Assembly: GCF_029024945.1 (NCBI RefSeq)
Contig: NZ_CP118976.1
Coordinates: 1,984,001-2,048,000 of the forward strand
DNA from: Staphylococcus succinus
GTDB taxonomy: Bacteria > Bacillota > Bacilli > Staphylococcales > Staphylococcaceae
Direction: 5' to 3'
Length of the DNA: 64,000 nt
Below, in pieces: positions 26,377 through 35,886 of this stretch (positions within the stretch are counted from its first letter, which is position 1; each line of letters opens with the position of its first letter). The notes beneath the pieces were generated by a model. The model did not search any database. It was given only the letters and a program-made list of their open reading frames with translations, and was not told the DNA's origin. The position numbers were made by a program, and so were the translations under genes.

Positions 26377-27201
26377 TTATAAAAATGCTTTTATTATTAA
26401 ATATATACCCATTAACAACATGACTGTACGCAATAGATTTACAACTGTAGATGATTGAATAGAATGGTTAACTTTCACACCTATTTTAGCACCAAAATAA
26501 CTAGCTATGATTAAGACGATAGAATAAATCCACGCCACATGTCCGAGCGCTATATGACCTACCGAACTCATCACACTTGAGAAGAATATCATCATCATAC
26601 TTGTTCCAACTGCAACATGAGGTGGGAACCTAAATACGATGAGCATTAATGGGGTCATTAATGCTCCCCCACCAATTCCAAATAATCCCGTTAAAATACC
26701 AATGAATAGTGTTGCTATAAATGCAATAACAGGTGGTACACTATAGTGATAGGTTGTCCCATTACCATCGACATATGTACGTTGATACTTGGGTTTATCA
26801 AAAACTTTCAATGGTTTAATTTTGTTTCTTATCATTAGTAATATAGCTACAAATATTAAAAATATACCAAAATATAGGTTAAATGATTCTAATGTTAAAT
26901 AACGACTTAGTATTGAGCCAATGAGCGACCCTGGTAACAAACCAATTAAAAATATAGATCCATTTTTCACATCGACTTGCTTTGTTTTCAAATAACCTAA
27001 CGTAGATGATAGACCTGTCACAATTAATATTACAGATGACGTTCCTATTGCTATTTGTGGTGTAATGCCTTGGAGTAAATCATTATCTACGCCGAGATAA
27101 ACGAGCGTAGGCACGATGATGATTCCACCGCCAATACCTACTAATGACCCAATAATTGCTGATAAGCCACCAATTATGATCAATAATACTATAGTTAACA
27201 T
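26377..27201 (-). CDS. TauE/SafE-family anion exporter (YunE-like)
   Basis: 274-residue membrane protein with about eight hydrophobic segments in two repeats, each starting with a glycine-rich block (GSLVGIGGGIIIVPTLVYLG and GLFGIGGGALMTPLM). These define the TauE/SafE (DUF81) family of putative sulphite/organosulphonate exporters. The ATG at 27201 follows AGGAG. It lies ten bases from the DUF72 gene, likely in the same transcript. Confidence 0.85.
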   Translation of the reverse strand: MLTIVLLIIIGGLSAIIGSLVGIGGGIIIVPTLVYLGVDNDLLQGITPQIAIGTSSVILIVTGLSSTLGYLKTKQVDVKNGSIFLIGLLPGSLIGSILSRYLTLESFNLYFGIFLIFVAILLMIRNKIKPLKVFDKPKYQRTYVDGNGTTYHYSVPPVIAFIATLFIGILTGLFGIGGGALMTPLMLIVFRFPPHVAVGTSMMMIFFSSVMSSVGHIALGHVAWIYSIVLIIASYFGAKIGVKVNHSIQSSTVVNLLRTVMLLMGIYLIIKAFL

Positions 27202-27211
27202 TTTATCGCTC

Positions 27212-28060
27212 CTAAAATAATTTTAATTGCTGTGGTGCTAAACCTTTATAATCAATTCCCAATATCTTTTGATATGTTTTGGCATTTTGTGCTGCATGTC
27301 CACCGGAATTATTGTTAAATACAACGTAAATCTTTTTTGCTTTATGCTCTAATACTTTCACTTTGTTTACTAAAGCTTCTAATTCTTGCTGGCTATAGTC
27401 ATAAAGATATCTGACATCTCTCCACGCCTCATCAGTCATATCTTTCTTCGTCCATCCGTGCACATTGCGTCCATGGTAACGTACAAAAGCAGTATCGTGT
27501 GTAATTCTATTAACTAGCGGTACGGAGCCTTGACCCGCCTGTGGTTCATCACAAACAGCATGTATAATTTGTTGCTGTGTTAAAAATGCTAATGTTTCCT
27601 CTTTATATGTTTCATTGAACCATGATTGATGTCTAAATTCTACACAGATAGGAAATGATTTTAATTGTTCTCGGACGTAACGGATATATGTAATATTTTG
27701 CACTGAGCAATCAAACCAAGGTGGAAATTGTACTAATACCATTGCGAGCTTACTTTCTTCTTGAAGCGGTTGAAGCATAGCTTTAAACTGATTAAATAAT
27801 TCTTGGCGTGTTTCTGCGTAATCATGATAGTCTGCATGTAATGTTAAAGCTTGATGAATTTTAACTATAAATTCAAAACGTTTAGGTGTTTCTCTTATCC
27901 ATTTTTTTATATTTCTTTCAGGCTGAATTGCGTAATAAGTAGCATCTAATTCCACTATAGGAAAATGACTTGCATATGTAATTAGCTTATCTGATTTACG
28001 TTGCAAATCTTCATATAAGGTATCATGATCTCCCCAACCTGTTAATCCAATATTTATCAT
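27212..28060 (-). CDS. DUF72 family protein (YunF-like)
   Basis: 282-residue TIM-barrel-like protein of the DUF72/YecE family, function unknown. The conserved N-terminus NIGLTGWGDHDTLY, the FVKIHQALTLH stretch, the VEFRHQSW motif and the C-terminal YVVFNNNSGGHAAQNA are all present. First gene of the yunFED-type cluster. No catalytic activity can be assigned from sequence. Confidence 0.85.
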   Translation of the reverse strand: MINIGLTGWGDHDTLYEDLQRKSDKLITYASHFPIVELDATYYAIQPERNIKKWIRETPKRFEFIVKIHQALTLHADYHDYAETRQELFNQFKAMLQPLQEESKLAMVLVQFPPWFDCSVQNITYIRYVREQLKSFPICVEFRHQSWFNETYKEETLAFLTQQQIIHAVCDEPQAGQGSVPLVNRITHDTAFVRYHGRNVHGWTKKDMTDEAWRDVRYLYDYSQQELEALVNKVKVLEHKAKKIYVVFNNNSGGHAAQNAKTYQKILGIDYKGLAPQQLKLF

Positions 28061-28210
28061 ATTATCACCAAATTAATGATACCACAGATGTTTTATCGGA
28101 TTCACTAGATTAAATTCAATTTACGTTAACTTAAAGAAATAGAACTATGCTTTCATAACTTTCTATAAATCAATACTGGGCTTCTCATTATGTATGATTA
28201 GATATTAATA

Positions 28211-28249
28211 AAAATGGCGCTAATTACATCATGTATTAGCAGCCATTTT
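28211..28249 (-). terminator. Terminator of nitronate monooxygenase gene
   Basis: 14-bp stem with one bulge (AAAATGGCGCTAAT / ATTAGCAGCCATTTT) and T run on the minus strand, 60 bases after the stop. Confidence 0.85.
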
Positions 28250-28307
28250 ATTATATATTTAAAACGTTATTTCATTTCAATTTGCTTTGTTTAAGACATT
28301 ATATATG

Positions 28308-29375
28308 CTATTGCTGAAGTATATTTTCAGCTTCTTTCACAACTTTTTCAATCAATAATGCTGCCGAAAGGCGTTGTGCTAATCTTGGACTTTGTCCACT
28401 CCATAAATGCGTCCACTGTGCATTCCCTTCTTTAGCTGCAGCTTTGCGAATAGCATTTGTCAATTGATTTTGAATTGGATAATCTGGAATATCGTCATTA
28501 TAACCTTCCATATTATGAATAAATTCATTATCAATACCACGTGCTGGTTTACCACTAAAGACGTTAGTAACGACTGTATCTGTTTCTAAACTTTGCTTGA
28601 TAGCATTTTTATATAATTCAGTAGCTGCACTTTCTTCCGTTGTGAGGAAACCGGTGCCCATTTGTACAGCTTGTGCGCCTAATACTAATCCTGCTACTAA
28701 GCCTCTTCCATCCATAATTCCACCAGCAGCAATCACCGGAATATTTACATTATCAACAATTTGTGGAACGAGTGACATCGTACCGACTAAAGGCATTTGG
28801 TTATTGGATGTTCTGGTAAACGAACCTCGATGCCCACCTGCCTCACTGCCTTGTGCAATGACTACATCCATGTTTGCACTTTCATTCGCAATCGCTTCTT
28901 CAACTGAAGTCGCAGTACCTATTATAATAATATTGTGCGCTTTCAATTTTTTTATAACTGCTTGGTTAGGAATGCCAAACGTAAAAGAAACAATCTTCAC
29001 ACCTTTATCAATCACAATATCAATTGCTTTATTAAACACCTGTTCCTCACTAATATTTAGTACAGGTTCTTCTAAATTAAACGCACGTCGATACGGTCTC
29101 AACCAAGCATTCATGTGTTCAATTTTTTCTGGAATATATAATTTTTCACTTGGTACAAATAAATTTACTGCAAACGGCAAATCTGTTAACGCTTGAACAC
29201 GTGTGATTTCTTGTTCAAGTTTTTCAGAATTGAAGTAGCCTGCACCTATTGTTCCTAAGCTGCCAGAGTTACTCACTGTTGCAACTAATTCTGGTGTTGT
29301 ACTACCAGCCATCCCTGCTTGTATTATTGGGTATTCAATGCCTAACAAATCAGTGATTCGTGTTGATAACTTCAT
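28308..29375 (-). CDS. Nitronate monooxygenase (2-nitropropane dioxygenase family)
   Basis: 355-residue FMN-dependent TIM-barrel enzyme that oxidises toxic nitronates. It has PIIQAGMAGSTTPELVATVSN at the N-terminus, IAQGSEAGGHRG (catalytic His region) and IPVIAAGGIMDG (FMN phosphate site). The ATG at 29375 follows AAAGGAG by eight bases; an upstream extension of 12 codons is rejected. It is monocistronic. Confidence 0.9.
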   Translation of the reverse strand: MKLSTRITDLLGIEYPIIQAGMAGSTTPELVATVSNSGSLGTIGAGYFNSEKLEQEITRVQALTDLPFAVNLFVPSEKLYIPEKIEHMNAWLRPYRRAFNLEEPVLNISEEQVFNKAIDIVIDKGVKIVSFTFGIPNQAVIKKLKAHNIIIIGTATSVEEAIANESANMDVVIAQGSEAGGHRGSFTRTSNNQMPLVGTMSLVPQIVDNVNIPVIAAGGIMDGRGLVAGLVLGAQAVQMGTGFLTTEESAATELYKNAIKQSLETDTVVTNVFSGKPARGIDNEFIHNMEGYNDDIPDYPIQNQLTNAIRKAAAKEGNAQWTHLWSGQSPRLAQRLSAALLIEKVVKEAENILQQ

Positions 29376-29427
29376 GTCATACACTCCTTTTAAAACATAT
29401 CTCACATTCATAACATAAATATATTCA

Positions 29428-30444
29428 TCATTTATTATTGTATGCTTTCATTTGATGTTTAAGCTTTTCTTTTTCCTCTTCATCCATCTCATCTTCTATT
29501 TCCATACCTAACATTTCTTCTATTAAGTCTTCGTGTGACACTATTGCATCTGTACCTCCATACTCATCTAATACGATAGCTAAATGCTTACGTGCTACTG
29601 TCATTTTTCTTAACACCCATTCTGCCTTGTTATGCTCATTCACAAACAAGGGCTCCGACGTGTATTGTAAAATATCGTTCGAAGTCTCTCTACTCCATGC
29701 TAATAAATATTTCGAATGAAAAACCCCAATAATATGATCCATATCGTTTCCATACACAGGATAGCGCGTATAAGGTTTAGAGATAATCACATCATATGCC
29801 TCTTCATATGAAATATTAGAAGGGAACGCAGTTACATTAATTCTTGGCGTTGTACTAATATCTTTAATTTTTAGCTTTTCAAAATTCATAACACCTTGAA
29901 TGCGTTCTCGTTCCATTTCATTTAATGCACCTTCTCTATCTGCAATTGCGAGCATGTGTCTAAGTGCATCTTTTGAAAAATCATGATTCTCTTGCCTACC
30001 ATCTATAATATTATTAACTATGCCTGCAATAACGTTAAGTACTTTAGTCATAGGCATAAAAACCACAACAAAAAAAGAAACAGGTGCATAAACTAAATGT
30101 GAAGTTTTATAAGGATTTGCCGCGGCAAATGATTTAGCAATTACTTCTAATATCGCAATGACGATCACTGTGATTAGGGCAGCAAGTATTCCAACCTTTA
30201 CACCCGACCTTATCGCTATAATCGTTACAAGTGCTGCTAGAATAACTTTTGATATATTCTTCCCAATAAGCATAGTCGTTAACACAGTACTCAGTTTAGT
30301 TAATAATTGATTAACTTGTGCTGCCTTGTTATTTCCTTGATCAGCTTCTGTTTGTATCTTTATTCTATTCACGGTAGTTAGCGCAGTTTCACTACCAGAA
30401 AAGAAAAAAGAAGCAAATAAAAGTATGATTATTACAATAATCAT
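29428..30444 (-). CDS. CNNM/CBS-domain membrane protein (HlyC/CorC family)
   Basis: 338-residue protein with an N-terminal CNNM (DUF21) domain of three to four membrane segments (SGSETALTTVNRIKIQTEAD motif), an acidic linker and two CBS domains. It lacks the C-terminal CorC_HlyC domain, ending in an acidic/basic tail just after CBS2 (DEYGGTDAIVSHEDLIEEML). Family members are linked to Mg2+ export or tolerance; the S. aureus relatives are the Mpf proteins. AAGGAG precedes the ATG. A second such gene lies at 38.1 kb. Confidence 0.83.
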   Translation of the reverse strand: MIIVIIILLFASFFFSGSETALTTVNRIKIQTEADQGNNKAAQVNQLLTKLSTVLTTMLIGKNISKVILAALVTIIAIRSGVKVGILAALITVIVIAILEVIAKSFAAANPYKTSHLVYAPVSFFVVVFMPMTKVLNVIAGIVNNIIDGRQENHDFSKDALRHMLAIADREGALNEMERERIQGVMNFEKLKIKDISTTPRINVTAFPSNISYEEAYDVIISKPYTRYPVYGNDMDHIIGVFHSKYLLAWSRETSNDILQYTSEPLFVNEHNKAEWVLRKMTVARKHLAIVLDEYGGTDAIVSHEDLIEEMLGMEIEDEMDEEEKEKLKHQMKAYNNK

Positions 30445-30771
30445 AAATACATAACTCCTTAATATTAACTGTATTTAAAAATTGATAGATTATTAAATGA
30501 TTCCCGTCTTTTAATTTATATAAACGCCTTAGATACAAAGTTGTAAACATTATCACTTTATGATGTTAATCCTATTTTCGCATTTATTTTTTTAAATTAC
30601 GTTAACTAAGCCTTATATGATGATTAATTATGCAAGTTTTTTGGGTTGCATCGCATTAAAAAGAAATTCAATTAAGTTTACCTTAATGTATTGAGGGTAT
30701 TGATAATGCCATATGTATTTACATCTTGAATTTTCATCATAATATTAAATTAAGTTGGAGCGATAAAACAC
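30445..30771. other. Intergenic region with sigma-B-type promoter
   Basis: 327 bases between divergent genes. It holds the CNNM gene's upstream region and, at 30676-30700, a sigma-B-like promoter reading toward the small ORF. Nothing else recognised. Confidence 0.5.
30676..30700 (+). promoter_or_regulatory. Candidate sigma-B promoter
   Basis: GTTTAC (5/6 to GTTTAA), 13-base spacer, GGGTAT (6/6), ending 71 bases before the small ORF at 30772. Spacing and -10 fit the general stress sigma factor consensus. Confidence 0.6.
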
Positions 30772-30939
30772 ATGCAAATTTTAGATTACGAAGTAGGCAT
30801 TAGAAATATTAATTATACAGTCAAAACAGAAGACGGCATTATTTTTTCTCACAAATTACCTAAGGACACTTCATCTATACAGGTTAGAAAATGTTTGAAA
30901 GTCATAGCTAATAAACTGGATGAACGCAATAAAAGTTAA
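30772..30939 (+). CDS. Small protein, YxVKT-G family member 1
   Basis: 55-residue cytoplasmic protein beginning MQILDYEVGI, with NYTVKTEDGII and a basic C-terminal helix. GGAG at 30757-30760 precedes the ATG. I recognise no database family. It shares the layout M-x-I-L, Y-x-V-K-T-x-x-G, then a helix, with the small proteins at 57453 and 58093. A sigma-B-type promoter lies 71 bases upstream and a strong terminator follows, so it is a real, separately regulated gene. Function unknown. Confidence 0.72.
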   Translation: MQILDYEVGIRNINYTVKTEDGIIFSHKLPKDTSSIQVRKCLKVIANKLDERNKS

Positions 30940-30952
30940 TTGAATAACATAA

Positions 30953-31028
30953 AAAAAGCACAATACAATACAGTTTCCGATAACATTCAATCATAAGTGT
31001 TATCAAAATCGTATTGCATGTGCTTTTA
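30953..31028. terminator. Bidirectional terminator small ORF / sufB
   Basis: Extended hairpin: AAAAGCACA/TGTGCTTTT outer, TACAATAC/GTATTG middle, GATAACA/TGTTATC inner, flanked by A7 and T runs between convergent genes. Confidence 0.85.
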
Positions 31029-31062
31029 TTTATTTGAAAGCTTTAGATTTCAATCTATAAAA

Positions 31063-32460
31063 CTAACCGATACTGCCTTCCATTTCGAACTTAATCAAAC
31101 GGTTCATTTCAACAGCATATTCCATAGGAAGCTCTTTTGTGAATGGTTCAATGAAGCCCATTACAATCATTTCAGTAGCTTCTTCTTCAGAAATACCACG
31201 GCTCATTAGATAGAATAATTGTTCTTCTGAAACTTTAGATACTTTCGCTTCATGCTCTAATGAAATATTATCATTAAATACCTCATTATAAGGAATCGTA
31301 TCTGAAGTAGATTCGTTATCTAAGATTAACGTATCACATTCAATGTTTGAACGTGCGCCTTTCGCTTTACGTCCAAAGTGCACGATACCACGGTAAACAA
31401 CTTTACCGCCATCTTTAGAAATAGATTTAGACACAATTGTTGATGATGTGTTTGGCGCTTTGTGAATCATTTTCGCACCGGCATCTTGTACTTGGCCTTT
31501 ACCAGCGAATGCGATAGACAATGTGCTACCTTTAGCACCTTCACCCATAAGTACACAGTTAGGATATTTCATAGTTAATTTAGAACCAAGGTTACCATCA
31601 ACCCATTCCATATTACCATTTTCGTATACTAATGTACGTTTAGTAACTAAGTTATAAACGTTGTTCGCCCAGTTTTGAATTGTTGTATAACGCACGTGTG
31701 CATCTTTGTGTACGATAATTTCAACAACAGCTGAATGTAACGAGCTTGTTGTGTAAACTGGTGCAGTACAACCTTCTACATAGTTTACTGAAGCGCCTTC
31801 GTCAGCAATGATTAATGTACGTTCAAATTGACCCATGTTTTCAGAGTTAATACGGAAATATGCTTGTAATGGTGTGTCTAACTTAACATTCTTAGGAATA
31901 TAAATGAATGAACCACCAGACCATACAGCTGAGTTTAATGCTGAGAATTTGTTATCTGCAGCAGGTACTACAGTTGAGAAATACTTTCTAAATAATTCTT
32001 CATTTTCTCTTAACGCACTGTCTGTATCTTTAAAAATAATACCTTTATCTTCTAGTTCTTTTTCCATGTTATGGTAAACAACTTCTGATTCATATTGCGC
32101 TGAAACCCCAGCAAGATACTTTTGTTCTGCTTCCGGTATACCTAATTTTTCAAACGTAAGTTTAATTTCTTCAGGTACTTCATCCCATGAACGCTCTGTA
32201 TTTTCTGAAGGTTTAACATAATAAGTGATATCATCAAAGTCTAATTCTGATAAGTCTCCGCCCCATTGTGGCATCGGCATTTTATAGAACTGTTTTAATG
32301 ATTTCAATCTATAGTTAAGCATCCATTCAGGTTCTTCTTTCATGTTTGAGATTTCACGGACAATATTCTCCGTCAAACCACGTTCTGATCTAAAAATGGA
32401 AACATCTTCATCGTGGAAACCATATTGATAATCTCCAACATCAGGTGCTTTTTTAGCCAT
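31063..32460 (-). CDS. sufB: Fe-S cluster assembly scaffold SufB
   Basis: 465-residue SufB, core of the SufBC2D scaffold on which clusters are built. It begins MAKKAPDVGDYQYGFHDEDV. The conserved C-terminal part (SRGISEEEATEMIVMGFIEPF) matches the family. GGAG lies eight bases before the ATG at 32460; a GTG nine bases earlier overlaps that site. Last gene of sufCDSUB, separated from sufU by 176 bases. Confidence 0.95.
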   Translation of the reverse strand: MAKKAPDVGDYQYGFHDEDVSIFRSERGLTENIVREISNMKEEPEWMLNYRLKSLKQFYKMPMPQWGGDLSELDFDDITYYVKPSENTERSWDEVPEEIKLTFEKLGIPEAEQKYLAGVSAQYESEVVYHNMEKELEDKGIIFKDTDSALRENEELFRKYFSTVVPAADNKFSALNSAVWSGGSFIYIPKNVKLDTPLQAYFRINSENMGQFERTLIIADEGASVNYVEGCTAPVYTTSSLHSAVVEIIVHKDAHVRYTTIQNWANNVYNLVTKRTLVYENGNMEWVDGNLGSKLTMKYPNCVLMGEGAKGSTLSIAFAGKGQVQDAGAKMIHKAPNTSSTIVSKSISKDGGKVVYRGIVHFGRKAKGARSNIECDTLILDNESTSDTIPYNEVFNDNISLEHEAKVSKVSEEQLFYLMSRGISEEEATEMIVMGFIEPFTKELPMEYAVEMNRLIKFEMEGSIG

Positions 32461-32636
32461 TTCAATCACTCCTTTTATATATTAAAAACGACTTGTGTGC
32501 AAGATCATTTACTGTATTTTTACCTTCAATGACTGTAATGAAAGTCTGTTTATATTGAATTATTCTTAAATTTAGTTCCCTGTTGTATCTACTAGTTTGA
32601 ATGGAATATTACACGATGTCAATGCATCAGTTCCAC

Positions 32637-33086
32637 TTAATCTTCTGTGTTACCTTCTTTTTCAACTGTACCCTTTTCTAAAGCTTTCCAAGCTAAAGTA
32701 GCACACTTGATTCTCGCTGGGAATTGAGATACACCTTGTAGTGCTTCTATGTCGCCCATCTCTTCAGTAATTTCGAAATCTTCACCAAGCATCATTTTTG
32801 TGAACTCTTGGCTCATTTTCATAGCTTCAGCTAATGAATGACCCTTAACAGCTTCAGTCATCATAGAAGCACTAGACATTGATATTGAGCAACCTTCTCC
32901 ATCAAATTTTGCATCTTTAATGAAACCATCCTCTATATCAAACGTAAGATGAATACGATCCCCACATGTTGGATTGTTCATGTCTACAGTCATGGAACCA
33001 TTATCTAATGTGCCTTTGTTTCTCGGGCTTTTATAATGATCCATAATAACTGAACGATACAACTGATTTAAATTATTAAAATTCAT
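32637..33086 (-). CDS. sufU: SUF sulphur acceptor SufU
   Basis: 149-residue IscU-like zinc protein that accepts persulphide sulphur from SufS. The three ligands Cys41 (NPTCGD), Cys66 (GEGCSIS) and Cys128 (IKCATLAW) are present with the zinc-binding Asp43. Its start overlaps sufS by 11 bases, fitting the SufS-SufU partnership. The length is normal. Confidence 0.94.
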   Translation of the reverse strand: MNFNNLNQLYRSVIMDHYKSPRNKGTLDNGSMTVDMNNPTCGDRIHLTFDIEDGFIKDAKFDGEGCSISMSSASMMTEAVKGHSLAEAMKMSQEFTKMMLGEDFEITEEMGDIEALQGVSQFPARIKCATLAWKALEKGTVEKEGNTED

Positions 33087-34323
33087 ATGAGAAAAACTCC
33101 TTCGTTTGTTTCAAGGCTTCAACCATTTGGTCAATATCTTCTTTAGTGTTGTATATATAGAAACTCGCACGTGCTGTTGAAGATTGATTCAACCATTTCA
33201 TAAGAGGCTGTGCACAATGATGACCTGCTCTGACAGCTACACCTTCTGTATCTACTGCTGTAGCAACGTCATGCGCATGAACATCAGTCATGTTAAACGT
33301 AATCACGCCAGCACGACGTTCTTTAGAAGGTCCATATATTTCAATACCTTCTATTTCAGACATTTTGTCGTAAGCATATTGTGTCAACATCGTTTCATGT
33401 TGATGAATGGCATCGAACCCTAAACTTTCAAGATATTTTATTGCTTCTGCTAAACCGATTGCTTGTGCGATTAAAGGTGTACCGGCTTCAAATTTTGTAG
33501 GTAAGTCAGCCCAAGAAGCATCATATTTCCCTACAAAATCAATCATGTCACCGCCAAATTCAATAGGCTCCATGTTTTTCAATAAACGACGTTTACCATA
33601 TAACACACCGATACCTGTTGGACCAAGCATTTTATGACCACTAAAACTATAGAAATCCACGTCTAGGTCTTGCATATCTAAGTCCATATGAGGGGCAGCT
33701 TGTGCACCATCTACACTTATAATCGCGCCATGTGCGTGTGCTACTTCAGTAATTGCCTTGATATCATTTACCGTTCCAAGCACATTAGATACATGAGTGA
33801 TTGCAACAATTTTAGTGTTATCATTTATTGTTGCTTTTACATCCTCGATATTTAATTCTCCATCTTCAGTCATAGGAATAAATTTCAATTCTGCATTTTT
33901 TCGTTTGGCTAATTGTTGCCAAGGCACAATATTCGCATGATGTTCCATTTCAGTAACGACAATTTCATCGCCTTCAGAAATGTGAGCATCACCATAACTA
34001 TGCGCAACAATATTAATACTTGCAGTTGTACCACGCGTAAATATAATTTCTTCAAAATATTTTGCATTAATAAAACGTCTAACTGTTTCACGGGCGCTTT
34101 CGTAACCATCAGTAGCTAAAGAGCCAAGTGTATGAACACCACGATGAACATTAGAATTATAACGTTTATAGTAATCATCAATTGCATCAATCACTTGTAC
34201 TGGCGTTTGACTCGTCGCTGTAGAATCTAAATATGCCAGTCTGTTGCCATTAACTTGTTGATTAAGAATTGGAAAGTCTTTTATAATTTCATTAACATTT
34301 AATAATTCGGTCAAATTATCCAC
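33076..34323 (-). CDS. sufS: Cysteine desulphurase SufS
   Basis: 415-residue PLP enzyme releasing sulphur from cysteine for Fe-S synthesis. PLP lysine is in FSGHKMLGP, catalytic cysteine in RAGHHCAQP, and SNVHRGVHTLGSLATDGYE is the typical group II N-terminus. It ends FFSYEF, overlapping sufU. It is separated from sufD by 156 non-coding bases that hold a hairpin. Confidence 0.95.
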   Translation of the reverse strand: MDNLTELLNVNEIIKDFPILNQQVNGNRLAYLDSTATSQTPVQVIDAIDDYYKRYNSNVHRGVHTLGSLATDGYESARETVRRFINAKYFEEIIFTRGTTASINIVAHSYGDAHISEGDEIVVTEMEHHANIVPWQQLAKRKNAELKFIPMTEDGELNIEDVKATINDNTKIVAITHVSNVLGTVNDIKAITEVAHAHGAIISVDGAQAAPHMDLDMQDLDVDFYSFSGHKMLGPTGIGVLYGKRRLLKNMEPIEFGGDMIDFVGKYDASWADLPTKFEAGTPLIAQAIGLAEAIKYLESLGFDAIHQHETMLTQYAYDKMSEIEGIEIYGPSKERRAGVITFNMTDVHAHDVATAVDTEGVAVRAGHHCAQPLMKWLNQSSTARASFYIYNTKEDIDQMVEALKQTKEFFSYEF

Positions 34324-34368
34324 AGACCTTTCTAAATTAAGAATCTATAATCAGACCTTAGCATATGA

Positions 34369-34430
34369 TAGGAACATGCTGTAGCACCATCTATAATAAG
34401 CACTATAAATGGTTGCTTTGGCCGTTCCTA
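34369..34430 (-). other. Structured spacer between sufD and sufS
   Basis: Nested inverted repeats: TAGGAAC/GTTCCTA (34369-34375, 34424-34430) enclosing a ~13-bp imperfect stem (34383-34395 with 34404-34417). There is no T run after it in the direction of suf transcription, so it looks like an internal mRNA structure rather than a terminator. Possible stability or processing element. Confidence 0.5.
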
Positions 34431-34479
34431 GCACTTTAGTACTATTGTCTTGAGTTTAACTTCTATGGTTGATTACTGT

Positions 34480-35787
34480 TTATTTATTAACTTTAAGTTC
34501 GATGACTTCACTTAATTGTCGTTTTACATCTTCAATTGGTAATTCACGTACTACTGGGTCTAAGAAACCATGAATAACTAAACGTTCTGCCTCTTGTTGA
34601 GAAATACCGCGACTCATAAGGTAGTATAATTGTTCAGGATCTACACGCCCAACTGATGCTGCATGTCCTGCTTCTACATCATCTTCATCAATTAATAATA
34701 TTGGGTTAGCATCTCCACGTGCGTGCTCTGAAAGCATTAATACACGAGACTCTTGGTTAGCAACAGATTTCGTGCCACCGTGCTTAATATATCCAATTCC
34801 ATTAAAGACAGTAGATGCATGTTCACGCATTACACCATGTTTTAAAATATAGCCATTAGTTTCTTTACCATATTGTACAATCTTAGAAGTTAAATTAATT
34901 TTTTGATCTCCAGTACCAACTACTACAGATTTCAATGCACTCTCAGAGCGGTCGCCAATTAAATTCGTAGTATTATCAATAATTTGACTACCTTCATTCA
35001 TTAGACCTAAAGCCCAATTAATCGTTGCATCTTCTGCTGTGACACCACGGCGAATAATATGACCAGTAAATCCTTTATCTAAGTAATCTACTGAACCGTA
35101 AGTGATTTTTGAGTTTGCACCTGCATTGACTTCTGAAATAATATTAAGTTGCCCAGCTTCACTAGCAGCATTTGATAAGTAGTTTTCTACATATGTGACT
35201 TCTGCACTTTCTTCAGTCGTAATAATCACATGATTATAAAAACTAGCATCAGCATCATCATGTAATACAACATATTGAATTGGATGTTCTACAACTACAT
35301 TTTTAGGAACATATACAAAAATACCACCATTGATAAGTGCTGTGTGTAATGCTGTTAAGCGATGTTCATCTACAGTCACTGTTTCATTCATTAAATGTTG
35401 TTTTACTAAATCTGGATGATTCACTAGTGCTTCTGATAAACCTTCAACAATAACACCATCATTGCTTGCTGATTCTGAAACCTTAGTAAATGCAAGCGTA
35501 TTATTATGTTGTATAATTAAATTTTCAGAATTTTTAATATCAATGATTTCTTTTACCGCTTCAGGCAATTCATCTAATGCATTGAAAACTTCTCCTGTCG
35601 TTTCATGTTGTTTAAATGAGTCAAAATCCCATTTATTTATTTTTGTTTTATCTGGTTTTGGCATTTCTAAAGTTTCAGTTAATTTCAACGCTTCTTTACG
35701 TAATTCTGTCATCCAAGCAGGCTCATTATGGGCTTGTGAATATTCAACTAGTTGCGCTTCAGAAATGTTCAAAGTTTCAGTCGTCAT
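34480..35787 (-). CDS. sufD: Fe-S cluster assembly protein SufD
   Basis: 435-residue partner of SufB in the scaffold complex, a beta-helix protein related to SufB. The C-terminal block ILLIDEDDVEAGHAASVGRV carries the conserved histidine, followed by YYLMSRGISQQEAERLVIHGF. GGGAGG upstream of the ATG. It follows sufC by about 100 bases in the same transcript. Confidence 0.95.
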   Translation of the reverse strand: MTTETLNISEAQLVEYSQAHNEPAWMTELRKEALKLTETLEMPKPDKTKINKWDFDSFKQHETTGEVFNALDELPEAVKEIIDIKNSENLIIQHNNTLAFTKVSESASNDGVIVEGLSEALVNHPDLVKQHLMNETVTVDEHRLTALHTALINGGIFVYVPKNVVVEHPIQYVVLHDDADASFYNHVIITTEESAEVTYVENYLSNAASEAGQLNIISEVNAGANSKITYGSVDYLDKGFTGHIIRRGVTAEDATINWALGLMNEGSQIIDNTTNLIGDRSESALKSVVVGTGDQKINLTSKIVQYGKETNGYILKHGVMREHASTVFNGIGYIKHGGTKSVANQESRVLMLSEHARGDANPILLIDEDDVEAGHAASVGRVDPEQLYYLMSRGISQQEAERLVIHGFLDPVVRELPIEDVKRQLSEVIELKVNK

Positions 35788-35886
35788 ACTTTTTTCCTCC
35801 CATTTGATGATTGTATGATTCGTTTATAGTATCTAAATCAAACCTTAAATCTTCATCTAAATTAATATTTACATATGAGTTGAGAC

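Noticed and set aside
28597..29196. 199-codon open frame opposite nitronate monooxygenase
   Set aside because: Shadow frame; the minus-strand gene has all family motifs.
32602..32635. Possible hairpin in the sufB-sufU spacer (TGGAA/TTCCA with inner GATG/CATC)
   Set aside because: Short, asymmetric pairing that is likely by chance, unlike the sufD-sufS element.
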